From: Advenella sp. FME57
GTDB lineage: Bacteria > Pseudomonadota > Gammaproteobacteria > Burkholderiales > Burkholderiaceae_B
Reading direction: 5' to 3'
NCBI RefSeq assembly: GCF_014897675.1
Contig: NZ_JABUXU010000013.1
Location: 62,001 to 126,000, forward strand
DNA length: 64,000 bases
Shown here one piece after another: positions 26,332-37,695 of the stretch. Each line of letters begins with the position of its first letter. Within the stretch, counting starts at the first letter, position 1. The notes beneath the pieces are model-generated. The model was given only the letters and a program-made list of their open reading frames with translations, was not told the origin of the DNA and did no database searches. Position numbers and translations under genes: made by a program.

Positions 26332-27786
26332 TCAGCCCAGTTTTTCCTTGAGCATTTGGTTGACCTGGGCCGGATTGACCTTGCCCTTGCCGGCCTTCAT
26401 GACCTGACCGACCAATGAATTGAAGGCTTTTTGTTTGCCGGCGCGGTATTCTTCAACGATGGCGGGATGGGCAGCAAGCACGTCATCGATCAGTGTGCCA
26501 ATGGCCCCGGTGTCACTCACTTGTTTGAGCCCGCGCGCCTCGACAATAGCATCGACATTGCGGTCATGTTCGCCAGCCCACATGGCGGCAAACACCTCAC
26601 GACCGGCCTTGTTTGACAGCGTGCCGTCGGCAATACGCTGAACCAGTCTGGCCAGGTCTTCGGGCGTGACCGGACTGTCGACAATCTCGCGCTCTTCCCG
26701 GTTCAGGGATGCGGCCAGTTCTCCCATGATCCAGTTCGATGCCAGCTTAGCCTGTTCGGCAGGCAGGCGCGCCATGGTCGCTTCGAAAAAGTCGGAGACG
26801 CCGCGCGTGACGGTAAGCTGGGCTGCGTCGTAAGCGGGCAGGCCCAGTTCGGTTTCGTAGCGCTCACGTCGCAGCACGGGCAACTCGGGCATGTTGGCAC
26901 GGACCTGTTCGATCCATTCGTTGCTGATAATGAGTGGTGGCAGGTCCGGGTCAGGAAAATAACGGTAGTCGTGCGCGTCTTCCTTGGTCCGCATGCTGCG
27001 TGTCTCATCGTTCACGTCATCGTACAGTCGGGTTTCCTGGATAATGGTGCCGCCATCTTCCAGAACGTCGATCTGCCGGCGGGCCTCGAACAGAATGGCG
27101 CGCTCCAGGAAGCGGAACGAGTTGACGTTTTTGATCTCGGTACGTGTGCCGAATTCCTTCTGGCCGACCGGCCGCACCGAGACGTTGGCGTCGCAACGGA
27201 ACGAGCCTTCCTGCATATTGCCGTCGCATATGCCCAGCCAGACCACCAGGCCGTGCAGGGTTTTTGCATATTCGACCGCTTCGGCAGCGGAACGCATTTC
27301 CGGCTCGGTTACGATCTCCAGTAGCGGCGTGCCGGTGCGGTTCAGATCGATGCCGGTAGCCGGCTCGCCCTGCGGGCCCTTGAACGTATCGTGCAGCGAC
27401 TTGCCGGCATCTTCTTCCAGATGCGCCCGCGTCAGGTTAACGGTTTTTTCTTCATCGCCAACAAAAAAGCGGATTTTGCCGCCCACGACGACCGGAATTT
27501 CAAATTGGGTAATTTGGTAGTTTTTCGGCAGATCGGGATAAAAATAGTTTTTGCGTGCAAAGATCGAGCGGGGCGATACGGTGCCGCCGACCGCCAGGCC
27601 GAAGCGGATGGCGCGATCGACCGCGCCCCGGTTCATGACCGGCAGGCTGCCGGGCAGGGCCAGATCGACACAGTTGGCCTGGGTGTTGGGCGCAGCGCCA
27701 AAGGCGGTGCTGCTGCCCGAGAAAATTTTGGATTGGGTAGATAACTGGGTATGGGTTTCCAGTCCGATAACGATTTCCCACTTCAT
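26332..27786 (-). CDS. gatB: Asp-tRNA(Asn)/Glu-tRNA(Gln) amidotransferase subunit B
   Basis: GatB phosphorylates and amidates the mischarged Glu-tRNA(Gln) or Asp-tRNA(Asn) using ammonia from GatA. 484 residues, the usual length. The cradle domain begins [28 protein letters not shown] near 75-87, TREHLEED-type [12 protein letters not shown] near 116-127, and the C-terminal YqeY-like tail ending [20 protein letters not shown] are all present. Its start overlaps the gatA stop by 4 bases. Last gene of gatCAB. Confidence 0.96.
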   Translation of the reverse strand: MKWEIVIGLETHTQLSTQSKIFSGSSTAFGAAPNTQANCVDLALPGSLPVMNRGAVDRAIRFGLAVGGTVSPRSIFARKNYFYPDLPKNYQITQFEIPVVVGGKIRFFVGDEEKTVNLTRAHLEEDAGKSLHDTFKGPQGEPATGIDLNRTGTPLLEIVTEPEMRSAAEAVEYAKTLHGLVVWLGICDGNMQEGSFRCDANVSVRPVGQKEFGTRTEIKNVNSFRFLERAILFEARRQIDVLEDGGTIIQETRLYDDVNDETRSMRTKEDAHDYRYFPDPDLPPLIISNEWIEQVRANMPELPVLRRERYETELGLPAYDAAQLTVTRGVSDFFEATMARLPAEQAKLASNWIMGELAASLNREEREIVDSPVTPEDLARLVQRIADGTLSNKAGREVFAAMWAGEHDRNVDAIVEARGLKQVSDTGAIGTLIDDVLAAHPAIVEEYRAGKQKAFNSLVGQVMKAGKGKVNPAQVNQMLKEKLG

Positions 27787-29303
27787 GATTGAATATCCGG
27801 TGTGCGTGTGTGCCAGTCTGTGTGCTGCTGGAAGCAGTCGGCTACGGCCAGCAGGCGACCTTCGTCAAAATAATTGCCAATGATATGCAGGCCGACCGGG
27901 CGCGTGCCGTTTCGACCGAAACCACAAGGGACCGACATGGCTGGCAGGCCAGCCAGACTGACGCCCAGGGTATAAATATCGGCCAGCCAGTCGGCGGTCG
28001 GGTCCTCGTTGTTGTCGCCAATATTCTTGGCAACATCGGGGGTGACTGGCCCCACAATGATGTCGCACTGGGTGCTGAGCGCCTGGTGAAAATCGTCCAC
28101 GATCAATCGGCGGATACGCTGCGCCTGCAGGTAGTAGGCATCGTAGTAGCCTTGAGACAGCACGTATGAGCCGATAAGGATGCGTCGCTGGACTTCGGCG
28201 CCAAAGCCTTCGGCGCGCGAGCGGCTGATCATTTCATCAATATTGCGATAGGCCGTGGCGCGATGCCCGTAGCGCACGCCATCGTAGCGGGACAGGTTGC
28301 TGGATGCTTCGGCAGGGGCAATGACGTAATAGGCAGGAATGGCCAATTCAGTGTTGGGCAGGGAAATGTCCACCCTGACCGCACCGAGTTTTTCAAGTTC
28401 GACCAGTGCGGCCTCAACGGCAGCGGCGACTTCGCTGTTGAGGCCGGCGCCGAAATACTCGCGCGGCACCCCGATGCGCAAGCCCTGCAGTGGCCGGGCG
28501 CCGCCGTCGCGGTAGCCGGCGCTTGCCTTGTCAAAGGCCTGCTGCACACGTCCTGCGACATTGGGTGTACCCAGGCAGTCCTGCAAGCTGGTCGAATCCA
28601 TGGGGTCGAAACCGCTGATGGTATCCAGTGCCGTGACCAGGTCTTTGGCGTGACGGGCCAGCGGGCCGGCCTGATCCAGGCTGGAGCCAAAGGCAACCAT
28701 GCCGAACCGGGAGACCGTGCCATAGGTGGGCTTGATGCCACTGACACCGCATAGGGCTGCAGGCTGACGCACTGAGCCACCGGTGTCGGTGCCGGTAGAG
28801 ATTGGCACGATGCCAGCCGCCACGGCGACTGCCGAACCACCCGACGAGCCTCCGGGCACTGCCTGCGGATCCCAGGGATTACGGCAGACGCCGAACGCCG
28901 AGTTTTCATTGCCGGAACCCATGGCAAATTCATCGCAGTTGAGCTTGCCGACATTGACCGCGCCGGCGTTGGCCAGATGCGTGACCACAGTGGCGTCGAA
29001 CGGGCTGACATAATCCTTGAGCATAAGGCTGCCGGCCGTGGTGCGCCACTGGCGCGTTACGAATACATCTTTATGGGCGATCGGAATGCCGGTGAGGGCG
29101 TGCACATCGCCACGTGCGATGCGCTCGTCGGCGGCACGCGCCTGGGCGAGCGTCAGTTCGGGATCAATGTGCAAAAATGCATTCAGGCTGGCGTGCTGGC
29201 CGGCACGATTGAGTGCGGCCTCTGCCAGCTCGACGGCACTGACCTGTTTGCCGTCCAGCGCCTGGCGCAGTCCGGACAGACTGAAACTGGAAATATCGGT
29301 CAT
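27783..29303 (-). CDS. gatA: Asp-tRNA(Asn)/Glu-tRNA(Gln) amidotransferase subunit A
   Basis: Glutaminase subunit of the amidotransferase, an amidase-signature enzyme. The Ser-cisSer-Lys triad is visible: K78 in PIAHKDVF, S153 in [11 protein letters not shown], and S177 in [11 protein letters not shown]. 506 residues is slightly longer than the common 485-495. It liberates ammonia that is channelled to GatB. It follows gatC after two bases and overlaps gatB by four. Confidence 0.96.
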   Translation of the reverse strand: MTDISSFSLSGLRQALDGKQVSAVELAEAALNRAGQHASLNAFLHIDPELTLAQARAADERIARGDVHALTGIPIAHKDVFVTRQWRTTAGSLMLKDYVSPFDATVVTHLANAGAVNVGKLNCDEFAMGSGNENSAFGVCRNPWDPQAVPGGSSGGSAVAVAAGIVPISTGTDTGGSVRQPAALCGVSGIKPTYGTVSRFGMVAFGSSLDQAGPLARHAKDLVTALDTISGFDPMDSTSLQDCLGTPNVAGRVQQAFDKASAGYRDGGARPLQGLRIGVPREYFGAGLNSEVAAAVEAALVELEKLGAVRVDISLPNTELAIPAYYVIAPAEASSNLSRYDGVRYGHRATAYRNIDEMISRSRAEGFGAEVQRRILIGSYVLSQGYYDAYYLQAQRIRRLIVDDFHQALSTQCDIIVGPVTPDVAKNIGDNNEDPTADWLADIYTLGVSLAGLPAMSVPCGFGRNGTRPVGLHIIGNYFDEGRLLAVADCFQQHTDWHTRTPDIQS

Positions 29304-29305
29304 GG

Positions 29306-29614
29306 TTACTCGATTACTTTGGGAACTAGAAACAGACCTTCTTCCTGGGCCGGGGCGTTGGCCATGAGCCGGGAGCGGGTGGTCTCGGAGGGGATTTCGG
29401 TGACGGCGTCTTCGCGCAGACGCAGGGCAATGTCCTGGATAGCCGACAGCGGATGGGCCAGCGGTTCGACCCCCTGGGTGTCCACAGCCTGAAGCTTTTC
29501 AATAAGACCAAGAATGCTGTTCAGATCGGTGAGCGCCTGCGCCTGTTCTGCCGGATCCAGTTCGAGCCGGGAGAGGCGGGCAATGCGGTTCACATCGTTT
29601 TCGGTAAGGGCCAT
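29306..29614 (-). CDS. gatC: Asp-tRNA(Asn)/Glu-tRNA(Gln) amidotransferase subunit C
   Basis: Small stabilising subunit of GatCAB, 102 residues from the ATG at 29614, which starts [20 protein letters not shown] as in other GatC proteins; the frame extends 14 codons further upstream but this adds nothing conserved. The C-terminal LREDAVTE and the ending PKVIE are standard. First gene of gatCAB, divergent from mreB. The complex shows that this organism makes Gln-tRNA and/or Asn-tRNA by the indirect route. Confidence 0.94.
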   Translation of the reverse strand: MALTENDVNRIARLSRLELDPAEQAQALTDLNSILGLIEKLQAVDTQGVEPLAHPLSAIQDIALRLREDAVTEIPSETTRSRLMANAPAQEEGLFLVPKVIE

Positions 29615-29831
29615 AAACGCTTGTTTTTCAGAAATTAATTGAGTCGCCGGATACATCGCGTGAAGGTTGTCTGAAAATAGTCAGCGGTTTGGGAAAAACA
29701 GTCTGCAAAAACAATAAATCACGCGATCGAAAAGTAATTATACGTTATGATTACGTGTTCACTCGTTCAAACCCGTGTGTTGAGCCCTTTTGCGCTCCGC
29801 AAAACCTTCCTCTGACCCTATTTTAAACTGA

Positions 29832-30881
<1,050 letters not shown>

Positions 30882-30966
30882 CGTCATCTGAGGGATGTAG
30901 CGCACCCGTTGCATCCTTTTCTGCTGTTGTCTTCCTGATCCTTCCGTTCCCGTTTACGGTTGCCCT

Positions 30967-31872
30967 ATGCAGCAAAACAGTTCATTACGTTTTTTCACTC
31001 ACGGGCCAGCTGCAGAGGTCAGACTTTTTTTTCTGGCTATTTTTTGTGTGGGCCTGATGATCGCCGATTCGCAAACCCGCTATTTCGAGCCGGTGCGCAA
31101 AGTGGTGTCCGTGATGCTTTATCCGTTCCAGAAAACCGCCATGTGGCCGCGCGATGCGGTCACGCAGGTGTACGACTGGTCAAATGCAGTTACCATTGCC
31201 AAACAGGAAAGCGCTGCGGTTCAGCGGCAACGCATCGAGCTGGCCCAGCTGTCGACGTACGCCGCACAGATGGCGGCAGAAAACGCCCAATTGCGACGCC
31301 TGCTCGCCGTCAAGACAACGGTGCAGACACCCTCGGTGGCTGTAGAAATCCTGTACACCTCGGTCAATCCGCTGAACCAGACCCTGGTGCTTACCAAGGG
31401 CAGCAACGACGGCATTCGCCCGGGCATGCCTGTCATTGACGAGGGCGGAGTGGTCGGCCAGATCCGGCGCGTGACGCCCTTGACCTCAGAGGCGACCCTG
31501 GTTACCGACAATAAAATTTCAGTTCCGGTCATGGTGCTGCGCAACGGCTTGCGGGTCATTGCATTTGGCTCGGGACAGACGGGCCGGCTGGACGTACGCT
31601 ATCTGGGTTTGGGCGCCGATATTCGTCCTGGAGATGATCTGGTGACCAGCGGTATCGGCGGCATCTACCCGCAAGGCCTGTCGGTCGGAAAAATTGCGGC
31701 AGTCGACAACAATTCAGCTGAAGGCTTTATGCGTGCGCGTGCCGTGCCATCGGCGCATCCCGAGCGCTATCGCCACTTCCTCGTGCTGCTGGTGTCTACA
31801 GATAATCTGCCCGATATTCCGGCGTCGTTGACCGATATCTCGAACAGTACCGTGCCAAGTAGGGTGAACTGA
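30967..31872 (+). CDS. mreC: Rod-shape-determining protein MreC
   Basis: Bitopic inner-membrane scaffold of the elongasome, 301 residues. A single N-terminal membrane helix (about 20-37) is followed by a coiled-coil (about 75-115, rich in Gln, Glu and Ala) and the beta-rich MreC domain with TKGSNDGIRPGMPVIDEGGV-type loop near 140-160 and GDDLVTSGIGGIYPQGL near 225-241. The tail after about 285 is disordered and short. Followed after one base by mreD. Confidence 0.95.
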   Translation: MQQNSSLRFFTHGPAAEVRLFFLAIFCVGLMIADSQTRYFEPVRKVVSVMLYPFQKTAMWPRDAVTQVYDWSNAVTIAKQESAAVQRQRIELAQLSTYAAQMAAENAQLRRLLAVKTTVQTPSVAVEILYTSVNPLNQTLVLTKGSNDGIRPGMPVIDEGGVVGQIRRVTPLTSEATLVTDNKISVPVMVLRNGLRVIAFGSGQTGRLDVRYLGLGADIRPGDDLVTSGIGGIYPQGLSVGKIAAVDNNSAEGFMRARAVPSAHPERYRHFLVLLVSTDNLPDIPASLTDISNSTVPSRVN

Positions 31873-31873
31873 G

Positions 31874-32410
31874 ATGGTCAAACGTAGTCTGACCTCGCTT
31901 GAACCACTGCAACGGACCAATTATTTCTACGGTTCGAGTCCCATTTACGCCTGGATCACCATCGTGCTGACCTGGCTGGCCTCGCTGCTTCCCTGGCGTG
32001 AGTGGGAGGGGGCGCCCGATATTCTGATTCTGGTGCTGGCCTTCTGGTGCGTGCAACAGGTGCGCGGGGTTGGCTTGGCAAGTGCCCTGATCTTCGGCTT
32101 GCTGATGGACGTGCATGATGCCAATGTCATGGGTGAGCACGCCCTCAGCTATGTGCTGGTGATCTTCGGCGCCATGGTGTTTCGGCGCAGGATGGTGCAA
32201 TTCGGTTTCATCAGCCAGATGCTGCAAATGCTTCCCGTGTTTTTTCTGGCGCCATTTCCCGGCCATCTGCTGAACGCGTGGCTGCAAGGCGCCTGGAGCG
32301 GCTGGACATGGCTGCTGTCGGGATTGATTACAGGTGTGATGTGGGTTGTGGCCGATCTGATTCTCAAGCTACCGCTGCGACCGGTAGACGATAACGAAAC
32401 GCTGAACTGA
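31874..32410 (+). CDS. mreD: Rod-shape-determining protein MreD
   Basis: Inner-membrane protein of the elongasome, 178 residues with about five hydrophobic helices, including ILILVLAFWCVQQVRGVGLA and the conserved FGLLMDVHDANVMGEHALSY segment (about 75-95). Length fits the family. It stands between mreC (1-base gap) and mrdA (13-base gap). Confidence 0.93.
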   Translation: MVKRSLTSLEPLQRTNYFYGSSPIYAWITIVLTWLASLLPWREWEGAPDILILVLAFWCVQQVRGVGLASALIFGLLMDVHDANVMGEHALSYVLVIFGAMVFRRRMVQFGFISQMLQMLPVFFLAPFPGHLLNAWLQGAWSGWTWLLSGLITGVMWVVADLILKLPLRPVDDNETLN

Positions 32411-32423
32411 CGGGAAACGGGCT

Positions 32424-34493
32424 ATGTTCGAATTCCGCAAGCGTTCCACCATACAGCGAAAGAAAATCCGGTTGCGCGTGCTGATCGCGCTGGTGTTTGT
32501 GCTCGGTTGCTTCGGGCTGCTGATTGACAGGTTGTGGGTGCTTCAGGTTGAACGCTACCAGGGGCTGGCCGAACGCGCAGACCGTAACCGTATTGCGCTG
32601 GTGCCCATCGCCCCACGGCGTGGCGATATCGTTGACCGCAATGGGACAGTGCTGGCGCGCAGCTATCGGGACTATACGCTGGAAATCGTACCGGCCCAGG
32701 TAAAAAAACTGGATGAACTGATCAGCCAGATCAGCAAGGTCATTGCGCTGACGCCCCTGGATGTCCGCCGCTTCAAGCGGCGTATGGGCCAGACGACGCG
32801 CTACGCCTCGGTCATGCTGCGCGGTAATCTGACCGATGATGAAGCGGCCATCTTTGCCGCTCACTCCTTTCGTTTTCCTGATGTCAATCTGCGTGCCCGC
32901 TGGGTGCGCGAGTATCCGCAGGGCGAGTCGGCTGCGCACGTGGTGGGCTATGTGGGCCGTATTTCCGAAAAAGACCAGGAGCGTCTGGAGCGCGATGGCG
33001 TCGAGGGCAATTATCGTGGCACCGATGTGATCGGCAAAAAGGGGATCGAAGCCAGTTATGAAGCGGTGCTTCATGGCAAGACGGGTTGGGAAGAGGTGGA
33101 GGTAGCGGCATCGGGCAAGCCGGTGCAGGTCTTAAAGCGTATTGATCCGATACCGGGAGACACGCTGCATTTGTCGATTGACCTTGGCCTGCAGAAAATG
33201 GTCGAAGACCTGTATAACAAAGGCTTTGTCAAGGAAGGCGTACCCGAGCGCGGTGCGCTGGTTGCCATTGATCCGCGCAACGGGCAGGTTCTGGCCTATG
33301 TGTCGGCGCCATCGTATGATCCGAATCTGTTTATTGATGGCATTGACGTGGAAAACTGGCGCCGGCTGGCTGACTCGCCCCAGCATCCGCTGATTGATCG
33401 TCCGGTGTCGGGCACATTTCCTATCGGATCCACTTACAAGCCGTTTGTGGCATTGGCTGCGCTCAAGCTGGGTGTGCGTGATCCCAATGCCCGCATTCCT
33501 GATCCCGGCTATTTCGAATATGGCAACCAGCGTTTTCGCAATGCGGGTGGTGCTGCCTACGGGCCGACCAATATGCACAGGGCGCTGGTCGTGTCTTCCG
33601 ATACGTACTTCTTCAGCCTGGGCCCGTTGATTGGCGTGGATGCGCTGCATGACTTTTCTCTGATGTTCGGATTCGGACGCAAGACCGGAATTGATCTGAA
33701 TTACGAGAAGATCGGTATTTTGCCCTCGCGCGAGTGGAAGAAAAAAGCCTTCAAGGACCCGCGCCAACAGCGCTGGATTCCCGGCGAGACGATTTCGGTC
33801 GTAGTGGGCCAAGGGTACAATTCATTTACCATTATGCAACTGGCGCAGGCAACATCTACGCTGGCGGCGGACGGCAAGTATATTCGTCCGCATCTGGTCA
33901 GTGAAATGGAAAACACTGTCAACAAGACACGCACGCCAACGGTCAGGCAGCCCGACTATCAGATTCCGGTGAGCCAATCGTCGATTCAGCTGGTCAAGGA
34001 CGCGCTGGTCGAGGTAACCCGCCGTGGGACGGCCAAGCGCAGTTTTGCCGGCGCCGCTTATGAGTCTGCCGGCAAAACCGGTACGGCTCAGGTATTCAGT
34101 CTGAAGGGATCAAAATACAATTCGCGCACTCTGAAGCGCACTCTATGGGATCACGCGCTATATATGGGTTTTGCGCCAGCCAAGGAGCCGAAAATCGCCG
34201 TGGCGCTGATTGTTGAGAACGGCGGCTGGGGCGCCAGTGTTGCGGCGCCCATCGCCCGCAAGGTCTTTGATTACTGGCTCTCGCCAACGCGTTCGGCCCA
34301 GGTCGATTCGGCGCCCGTGCTGGAGCTGGACAGCGAGGAGCCTGCCGAAGATACGTCGCCTGATGTGCTGGTGCCGCAAGAGGTGCCGGCCAATCCCGAA
34401 GACAAGGCGCCGGAACATTTGCCCGATATTCTTGCGCCGGTCGGCAATGGCAGTGGCCGCAATGGCGCCGAACAAAGGCAGAATAATGAATAA
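32424..34493 (+). CDS. mrdA: Penicillin-binding protein 2 (MrdA), elongasome transpeptidase
   Basis: Class B PBP that cross-links peptidoglycan for side-wall growth; 689 residues. It has an N-terminal membrane helix (about 20-38), the dimerisation/pedestal domain, and a transpeptidase domain with S336-T-Y-K339, the SxD motif SSDTY near 392, and KTGTAQ near 552. The acidic Pro-rich C-terminal tail (about 625-689, with EEPAEDTSP and similar) is longer than in E. coli PBP2 (633 residues). Its stop overlaps the rodA start by 8 bases. Confidence 0.96.
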   Translation: MFEFRKRSTIQRKKIRLRVLIALVFVLGCFGLLIDRLWVLQVERYQGLAERADRNRIALVPIAPRRGDIVDRNGTVLARSYRDYTLEIVPAQVKKLDELISQISKVIALTPLDVRRFKRRMGQTTRYASVMLRGNLTDDEAAIFAAHSFRFPDVNLRARWVREYPQGESAAHVVGYVGRISEKDQERLERDGVEGNYRGTDVIGKKGIEASYEAVLHGKTGWEEVEVAASGKPVQVLKRIDPIPGDTLHLSIDLGLQKMVEDLYNKGFVKEGVPERGALVAIDPRNGQVLAYVSAPSYDPNLFIDGIDVENWRRLADSPQHPLIDRPVSGTFPIGSTYKPFVALAALKLGVRDPNARIPDPGYFEYGNQRFRNAGGAAYGPTNMHRALVVSSDTYFFSLGPLIGVDALHDFSLMFGFGRKTGIDLNYEKIGILPSREWKKKAFKDPRQQRWIPGETISVVVGQGYNSFTIMQLAQATSTLAADGKYIRPHLVSEMENTVNKTRTPTVRQPDYQIPVSQSSIQLVKDALVEVTRRGTAKRSFAGAAYESAGKTGTAQVFSLKGSKYNSRTLKRTLWDHALYMGFAPAKEPKIAVALIVENGGWGASVAAPIARKVFDYWLSPTRSAQVDSAPVLELDSEEPAEDTSPDVLVPQEVPANPEDKAPEHLPDILAPVGNGSGRNGAEQRQNNE

Positions 34494-35640
34494 ATTGATG
34501 GACTGGATCCTGCGGGCCTTTCGCGCCTTTGATTGGCCGCTGCTACTGATTCTGGTTATTTTCTGCATGCTGGGCATGACTGTCATGCACTCTGCCGTTG
34601 GCGGAACCGACTGGCGTTTTGCCAGCCAGGCACGCAATTTTCTGCTGGCTTTTTTTGTCATGTGGTTCGTGGCGATGATCCCACCGTCACGCATCATGAA
34701 GTTTGCCATCCCGCTGTATATTATTGGCGTGCTGATACTGATAGCTGTACTGCTGGTAGGCATTACCAGCAAGGGTGCGACGCGATGGCTCGATATCGGT
34801 GTTACGGTCATTCAGCCATCCGAAATGATGAAAATCATCGTGCCGTTGATGCTTGCATGGTATTTCGATAAACACCGCTCCGAGTTGCGGGTGGTGGATT
34901 TTCTGATTGCCGGCGTGCTGCTGCTGGTGCCGTTCATGCTTATCATTCGGCAGCCCGATCTGGGGACCGCGCTGCTGGTGCTGAGTACTGGTTTTTTCAT
35001 CATCTATTTTGCCGGCTTGTCGTTCAAGCTGATTGTGCCGGTGTTTGTGCTGGGTGTCGTGACAATTGCATTGATCCTGTACTATGAACCGATGCTGTGC
35101 AGCCCTGATTTTGACTGGGTCGTTCTGCACGACTATCAGAAGCATCGGGTGTGCACGTTGCTTGATCCTGGCAGCGATCCGCTGGGCAAGGGGTTTCACA
35201 CCATCCAGGGTATGATTGCGATTGGTTCGGGCGGCTTATATGGCAAGGGATATATGCTGGGCACCCAGACGCATCTTGATTTTATCCCTGAGCGGACCAC
35301 CGATTTCATCTTTGCGGTCTTTGCCGAAGAGTTCGGGCTGTACGGCGGCGTGACGCTGTTGCTGTTGTATACGTTGTTGCTGCTGCGCGGTTTTCTGATC
35401 ACGATCCGGGCGCGCACCCAGTTCGGCCGTTTGCTGGCTGGCGCCATGACCATGATGCTGTTCATGTATGTGTTCGTGAACATGGGCATGGTCATGGGCA
35501 TACTGCCGGTGGTGGGCGTACCGTTGCCGTTCATGAGTTACGGCGGTACGGCGCTGGTCACGCTGGGTTTTGCCTGCGGTCTGTTGATGAGTATTTCCAA
35601 TTACGTCCCCAGCCGCAAGTCGGCGCGGGCCGAGGAATAA
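34486..35640 (+). CDS. rodA: Rod-shape-determining glycosyltransferase RodA
   Basis: SEDS-family peptidoglycan polymerase, partner of PBP2, 384 residues and about ten helices. The ATG at 34486 lies inside the end of mrdA and gives MNKLMDWILRAFRAFDW; longer upstream frames are shadows of mrdA. SEDS signatures: IGVTVIQPSEMMKI near 97-110, RQPDLGTALLVLS near 153-165, LDFIPERTTDFIFAVFAEEFG near 260-280, and VVGVPLPFMSYGGTALVT near 342-359. It ends the operon. Confidence 0.96.
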   Translation: MNKLMDWILRAFRAFDWPLLLILVIFCMLGMTVMHSAVGGTDWRFASQARNFLLAFFVMWFVAMIPPSRIMKFAIPLYIIGVLILIAVLLVGITSKGATRWLDIGVTVIQPSEMMKIIVPLMLAWYFDKHRSELRVVDFLIAGVLLLVPFMLIIRQPDLGTALLVLSTGFFIIYFAGLSFKLIVPVFVLGVVTIALILYYEPMLCSPDFDWVVLHDYQKHRVCTLLDPGSDPLGKGFHTIQGMIAIGSGGLYGKGYMLGTQTHLDFIPERTTDFIFAVFAEEFGLYGGVTLLLLYTLLLLRGFLITIRARTQFGRLLAGAMTMMLFMYVFVNMGMVMGILPVVGVPLPFMSYGGTALVTLGFACGLLMSISNYVPSRKSARAEE

Positions 35641-35676
35641 CCACCGCTGGTGCGCTGCAAGCGACCTGTAGCCGGG

Positions 35677-36783
35677 TCAGAACAGGCCGGGTGTGTCGGT
35701 TGCGCGGTTGCTGTCCTTATCAAAATAGCCCGTCAGCAGTTTGCGCAAGGGCGCGGGCAGCGCAGTATCCGGTAGCGCGTCCAGGGCTACCCACTGCCAG
35801 CGGCTGGGCTGGTCGGCATCGTCGCCGACGGGCGGCAGCGCGGCGGGCAGGGCAGATGCGTGCAGCAGCGCCGGTTCGATATGCAGGCGAAAATGGGTGA
35901 ATACATGTTCGAATGCCGCCAGCGGCACGGGCAACGCGTGCTCGCCGAGCGCCTGCTGCAGATAGGCGGCACAGGCCTGGCGGTCGACAAATTCGGGCAG
36001 CGTCAGCAATCCGCCCCATATGCCTTTGTCTGCACGACGATACATCAGGATCTGATCCTTGTGTTCCAGAATCAATACACACACGTGGCGTTGCGGGATC
36101 ACCTTGCGCTGGCGTGCCGTGGGTAGCTGCGCCTGCCGGCCTTCGCGCCTGGCCACACAATGGACAGCCAGCGGACAACGATCACAGGCGGGCCTGCTGC
36201 GTGTACACAAGGTCGCACCCAAATCCATCAGCCCTTGCGTGTAAGCCGCCATATCTACATCGTCCGGGGCGGCCTCAAGATGCTGCCAGGCACGTTCCCA
36301 CAGGATGCTTTCGGTTGCTTTCTTTTGCGTATCGCCCTCGATGCCATAATAGCGGCAAAAAACACGCTTGACATTGCCATCCAGGATAGGCTGGCGTGCG
36401 TTGTAGCAGAAGGCGGCAATGGCGTTGGCCGTAGACGGCCCAATGCCCGGCAGCTTGGTAATATCCTGGGCATTTTCCGGGAAAGATCCGTTCCAATCAT
36501 TCATGACGACCCTGGCGCAGCGGTGCAGATTGCGCGCCCTGGCATAGTAGCCCAGCCCCGCCCAATAGGGCATGACCTCTTCCTGGCTGGCCTGGGCCAG
36601 CGCATCGAGTGTGGGAAATCGGGACAGGAAGCGGGCGTAGTATGGAATAACCGTAGCTACTTGCGTTTGCTGCAGCATGATCTCCGAGAGCCAGACGCGA
36701 TAGGGATCGCGGCTGCCCTGCCACGGCAGGTCGTGCCTGCCGCGTTCACGCTGCCACTCGATGACGGTACCGGCAAACGACAT
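35677..36783 (-). CDS. mutY: A/G-specific adenine glycosylase (MutY)
   Basis: Removes adenine mispaired with 8-oxoguanine; 368 residues. The catalytic Glu is in SEIMLQQTQV (about 33-42), the helix-hairpin-helix is LPGIGPSTANAIA (near 110-122; the usual third residue set is VGRST/GRYTA, so PST is a mild variant), and the catalytic Asp is in ILDGNVKRV near 133-141. The 4Fe-4S cluster is CTRSRPACDRCPLAVHC near 190-206. The C-terminal Nudix-like domain that reads 8-oxoG is present. It follows ftsX after three bases and is the last gene of ftsE-ftsX-mutY. Confidence 0.95.
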   Translation of the reverse strand: MSFAGTVIEWQRERGRHDLPWQGSRDPYRVWLSEIMLQQTQVATVIPYYARFLSRFPTLDALAQASQEEVMPYWAGLGYYARARNLHRCARVVMNDWNGSFPENAQDITKLPGIGPSTANAIAAFCYNARQPILDGNVKRVFCRYYGIEGDTQKKATESILWERAWQHLEAAPDDVDMAAYTQGLMDLGATLCTRSRPACDRCPLAVHCVARREGRQAQLPTARQRKVIPQRHVCVLILEHKDQILMYRRADKGIWGGLLTLPEFVDRQACAAYLQQALGEHALPVPLAAFEHVFTHFRLHIEPALLHASALPAALPPVGDDADQPSRWQWVALDALPDTALPAPLRKLLTGYFDKDSNRATDTPGLF

Positions 36784-36786
36784 GGA

Positions 36787-37695
36787 TCAGAAACGCGAAT
36801 GCCGGGTCATGGACCATTGGGCCGCCAGCGCAGCGACAATCATCACCAGCACAATGGCGGTGCCCAGCCAGGTGACATCGGGTAGCCGGATGACGAAATC
36901 GGTGCCATAGCTCTGCGAGAGCCGGGCGATGGCGCCGTTGAGCGAAGCCAGGCCGAACGTGGTAAGCAAAAGCGACAATACGCCGGCAATCATGCCGGTC
37001 AGGGCGCCCAGATATAGAAACGGACGCCGCACGAATGACTCGGTAGCGCCTACCAGACGCGCGACGGCGATTTCTTCCCGTTGCACCAGGGCCTGCATGC
37101 GCACGGTGTTAAATACCGTACCGACCACCACCACGGCAACGCCGATGGCCAGCAGCAGCAGGACGCCGCGGGTAAAGGAAAGAATGGCGTCCAGCTTCTG
37201 AACCCAGGCGCTGTCGAACTGCACCGTGTCTACATTGTCCAGGCTGCTCCATGTCTGCGCCAGTTCCTGGGCCTTGCTGGCCTGATCGCCGGTCGCTTTG
37301 ATCGTCACGACAATCGAATTGGGCAGAGGATTGCGTGGCAGCACTTTCAGCGCGTTGGACCAGGATTCGGACGCCCGCAATCCTGCCAGCGCGTCGTTTT
37401 TGTCGATCACTTCCAGTTTTTCTATATAGGCCTGGTTTTCCTGTTGCAACTGCTCGCCCAGCTCGCGCGTTTCTGCCAGCGGCACCTGCGCTTTCATGAA
37501 CAGGGTGATGGCCGGATTAACTGAGACATTGCGCGCAACCGGCTCCATGGATACTAGAATGGAACTGGCCAGCAGCGGTAGCGCCAGCACAAGTGCAATG
37601 ACGGCAATATTGGTCAGTGATGAAAATGGCGTGGCCAGCAGTCGCCGGATGGCGATACGCATAGCGTAAAAATGATGTCTTATCCAGGTTTTCAT
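36787..37695 (-). CDS. ftsX: Cell-division ABC permease FtsX
   Basis: Membrane partner of FtsE, controlling septal peptidoglycan hydrolases; 302 residues. Four membrane helices are visible: one near the N-terminus (about 25-48), then a periplasmic domain (about 50-165), and three in the last 130 residues, including FTRGVLLLLAIGVAVVVVG and GALTGMIAGVLSLLLTTFG. Its start overlaps ftsE by 4 bases. The pair regulates amidase activation via EnvC-like proteins in gammaproteobacteria; the exact partner here is not visible. Confidence 0.93.
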   Translation of the reverse strand: MKTWIRHHFYAMRIAIRRLLATPFSSLTNIAVIALVLALPLLASSILVSMEPVARNVSVNPAITLFMKAQVPLAETRELGEQLQQENQAYIEKLEVIDKNDALAGLRASESWSNALKVLPRNPLPNSIVVTIKATGDQASKAQELAQTWSSLDNVDTVQFDSAWVQKLDAILSFTRGVLLLLAIGVAVVVVGTVFNTVRMQALVQREEIAVARLVGATESFVRRPFLYLGALTGMIAGVLSLLLTTFGLASLNGAIARLSQSYGTDFVIRLPDVTWLGTAIVLVMIVAALAAQWSMTRHSRF